Assembly (NCBI GenBank): GCA_030407315.1
Contig: JALQPE010002721.1
Location: 1 to 64,000 of the forward strand
Length of the DNA stretch: 64,000 bases
DNA from: Asparagopsis taxiformis
Lineage: Eukaryota; Rhodophyta; Florideophyceae; Bonnemaisoniales; Bonnemaisoniaceae
Direction of reading: 5' to 3'
The translations under genes were made by a program, and so were the position numbers. Below the pieces are notes generated by a model, which saw only the letters and a program-made list of their open reading frames with translations, made no database searches and was not told where the DNA came from. Shown here piece by piece: positions 62,572 to 64,000 of this stretch (positions are counted from its first letter, which is position 1; the number at the start of each line of letters is the position of its first letter).

Positions 62572-63463
62572 CTATTGCGGTTCAGCAAAAAGGAGTAGAT
62601 CCGTGACAACCACATCTAGACGCTGCTCAATTCTATTCGGGGTATCTGAGTTAGTGTACTCTCTCGAAAACTCATCAATAGAACTAGTGCCCTGCTTGAC
62701 CCTCACTGAATAAATCGCCGGGAGAAGATTTCCTCCCTGCTTAACTATCAGGCCGGCAAAGCTGATCCCATTGTTTAACGCTGGCACAAGTAGCCTTTGA
62801 ATGAGACAGTCATTCCGGTCGAAGAATTCTACATATGTCTCATCTGCTTGGTCAACGTCCAATAACAAAATTCCGAATGCTGCTGTGGCAGCTAGCCGAT
62901 TTGATCCTGGGATTCGAAATTTGGCGGAGAATGTGTTGGTGAAGAGCGGGCTGAATAGACGAGGAGGGTCACCCATAGGATTAGGTCTAGTGAACGGCCT
63001 GAATCCGTCAGTGAGACTCTGCGGCAAAATTGAATTAAAGTTCAAATCTGTACCGTCCGGCGGTGTGGATACCAGGAATACTCCAGTTTCAGTGTCAAAA
63101 GTGATACCTCGTACGTTATCCCCCCTGTTGAAAAAGTTCGCCGGCATTTCAAACGGGACCGTGAGTCTTTGGAACGAAATCTATGATGTGTAATGGGCCT
63201 CCAGCAGTGTTAGAAATAGTTTATGAGAAGTGTTGACAGATGCTTAACTAGGAAACACTTACCTCGCGATATCCAGTTCTCTGGGAACCGATTTGATCTC
63301 CATTATTTCTGGGGCCGATTTCTGTCCTGAATCTCCGAATCGTAGTTAAAAAGCCTTCACGTCCACGGGAAGCGTGCGTGACAGTCTTCAACTCATATGT
63401 TGGACATTGGGCCTGAACAGCGGCTGCGAGAAGAAATGCAGCGAAAATTGTGAAAGAGTTCAT
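62572..63463 (-). CDS. Secreted protein of unknown function, one 82-nt intron
   Basis: The coding sequence is the complement of 63263-63463 joined to 62572-63180, giving 269 residues. Residues 1-18 are a signal peptide ('FTIFAAFLLAAAVQAQ'). The intron begins GTAAGT, ends CATAG and is in phase 0, joining 'TGYRE' to 'ISFQRLTVPF'. The mature part is rich in beta-forming residues and Asn/Asp, with few Cys, and contains 'FGILLLDVDQADETYVEFFD', which suggests an extracellular beta-sandwich. I do not recognise the family. Confidence 0.75.
63181..63262 (-). other. Spliceosomal intron of the secreted-protein gene
   Basis: 82 nt, GTAAGT...CATAG on the minus strand, phase 0. The unspliced frame stops five codons after the splice donor. 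Confidence 0.85.
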
Positions 63464-63538
63464 GTTTGAATGGCTTAGGATGCCGGACGTTTGAAGTGTA
63501 CGGATGCAGTTAATCGGTGAAGTAAACCTGAGCGGCGG

Positions 63539-63548
63539 TATAAATACA
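63539..63548 (-). promoter_or_regulatory. TATA-like motif of the secreted-protein gene
   Basis: GTATTTATAC on the minus strand, about 76-85 nt upstream of ATG 63463. Confidence 0.4.
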
Positions 63549-64000
63549 GGGTGAGGCTGGGTATGAGAGCCTCACATATTGAATGGTTACGGAGTTGTTG
63601 TCAATCAGAAGGGCTTTGCTGGGAATTACATCAGAAAAGAAATGCCTGATAAAGCTGATATGGGAAAAGGAATCGAAGTATGGTGAACAGGAATATCCTC
63701 CTACTGTGTATGTAAGAAAGATGGAAAAATTCGAAACTACATGGAAGCATCTGTGATGTGGAGCTTGTTTATGAGTCCGATCAAGGGTTTGGAAGAAAAG
63801 AACGTTTCCATTGATCTGCTGTCTTGATATTGTCTATCAATGCGGAAAATGAACAAATTGTATACGACATTGGTGAATCATCCAACCATAAAGCATGTAA
63901 AACCGAACTATTCCATAAATCCAACACACGGGATTTCGCTGTATAAAGACACTATGTAGTATCGCACAGCGAGGAAATAACTGATACATGTTACCTTTAA
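63549..64000. other. No gene recognised
   Basis: End of the window; AT-rich, no supported feature. Confidence 0.4.

Overview
This is a nuclear window from a photosynthetic eukaryote, most likely a red alga (a florideophyte such as Chondrus is my best guess; this is inference). The reasons are a plastid photosystem II assembly factor with a bipartite, twin-arginine lumen-targeting leader, eukaryotic factors such as TAF10, BAR and bZIP proteins, very few and very short introns (three found, 69-82 nt), short intergenic distances, and a heavy load of DNA transposons and copia elements. Bacterial features such as operons, ribosome binding sites and CRISPR arrays are absent.

Positions 1 to about 37.7 kb are almost entirely mobile DNA. 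From 1 to 11.65 kb lies the most unusual part. A palindrome-rich repeat (family A, seven copies, partly alternating with a tRNA-like segment T) surrounds genes for nucleic-acid and chromatin modification: a decayed 2-oxoglutarate/Fe(II) dioxygenase (about 1.0-3.0 kb, minus), a decayed ParB-like protein (3.0-4.9 kb, minus), and a nearly intact DNA methyltransferase fused to a SET domain (7.97-11.18 kb, plus). The last sits between inverted copies of A at 5193 and 11652. Next come a coiled-coil accessory gene (11.8-14.1 kb) converging on an EnSpm/CACTA-like transposase (14.2-17.3 kb), minisatellites (17.9-19.8 kb), a copia element (19.8-24.4 kb), a second truncated copia (24.5-25.3 kb), a Mutator-like element carrying a ULP1 protease/transposase fusion (25,386-32,676, exact 9-bp target duplication) inserted into a host reading frame, and a complete PIF/Harbinger element (33,628-37,721, 3-bp target duplication TGA).

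From 37.8 kb to the end the window is gene-rich host DNA: a secreted vWA protein, a plastid-type DMT transporter, a plastid membrane protein, HCF136/Ycf48, TAF10, a BAR protein (one intron), a bZIP factor, a DUF1826 protein, two tandem LRAT-type proteins, a ferric reductase/NADPH oxidase-like enzyme, a WD40 protein, a membrane protein of unknown function, a membrane-anchored trypsin-like protease (one intron) and a small secreted protein (one intron). Several of these genes have a TATA-like motif about 40-90 nt upstream of the ATG. They look like independent single genes rather than a cluster with one shared function.

The best candidate for an undescribed system is the dioxygenase + ParB-like + methyltransferase-SET set within the A-repeat region. 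It looks like a transposon-borne kit for modifying DNA bases and histones, now partly decayed.
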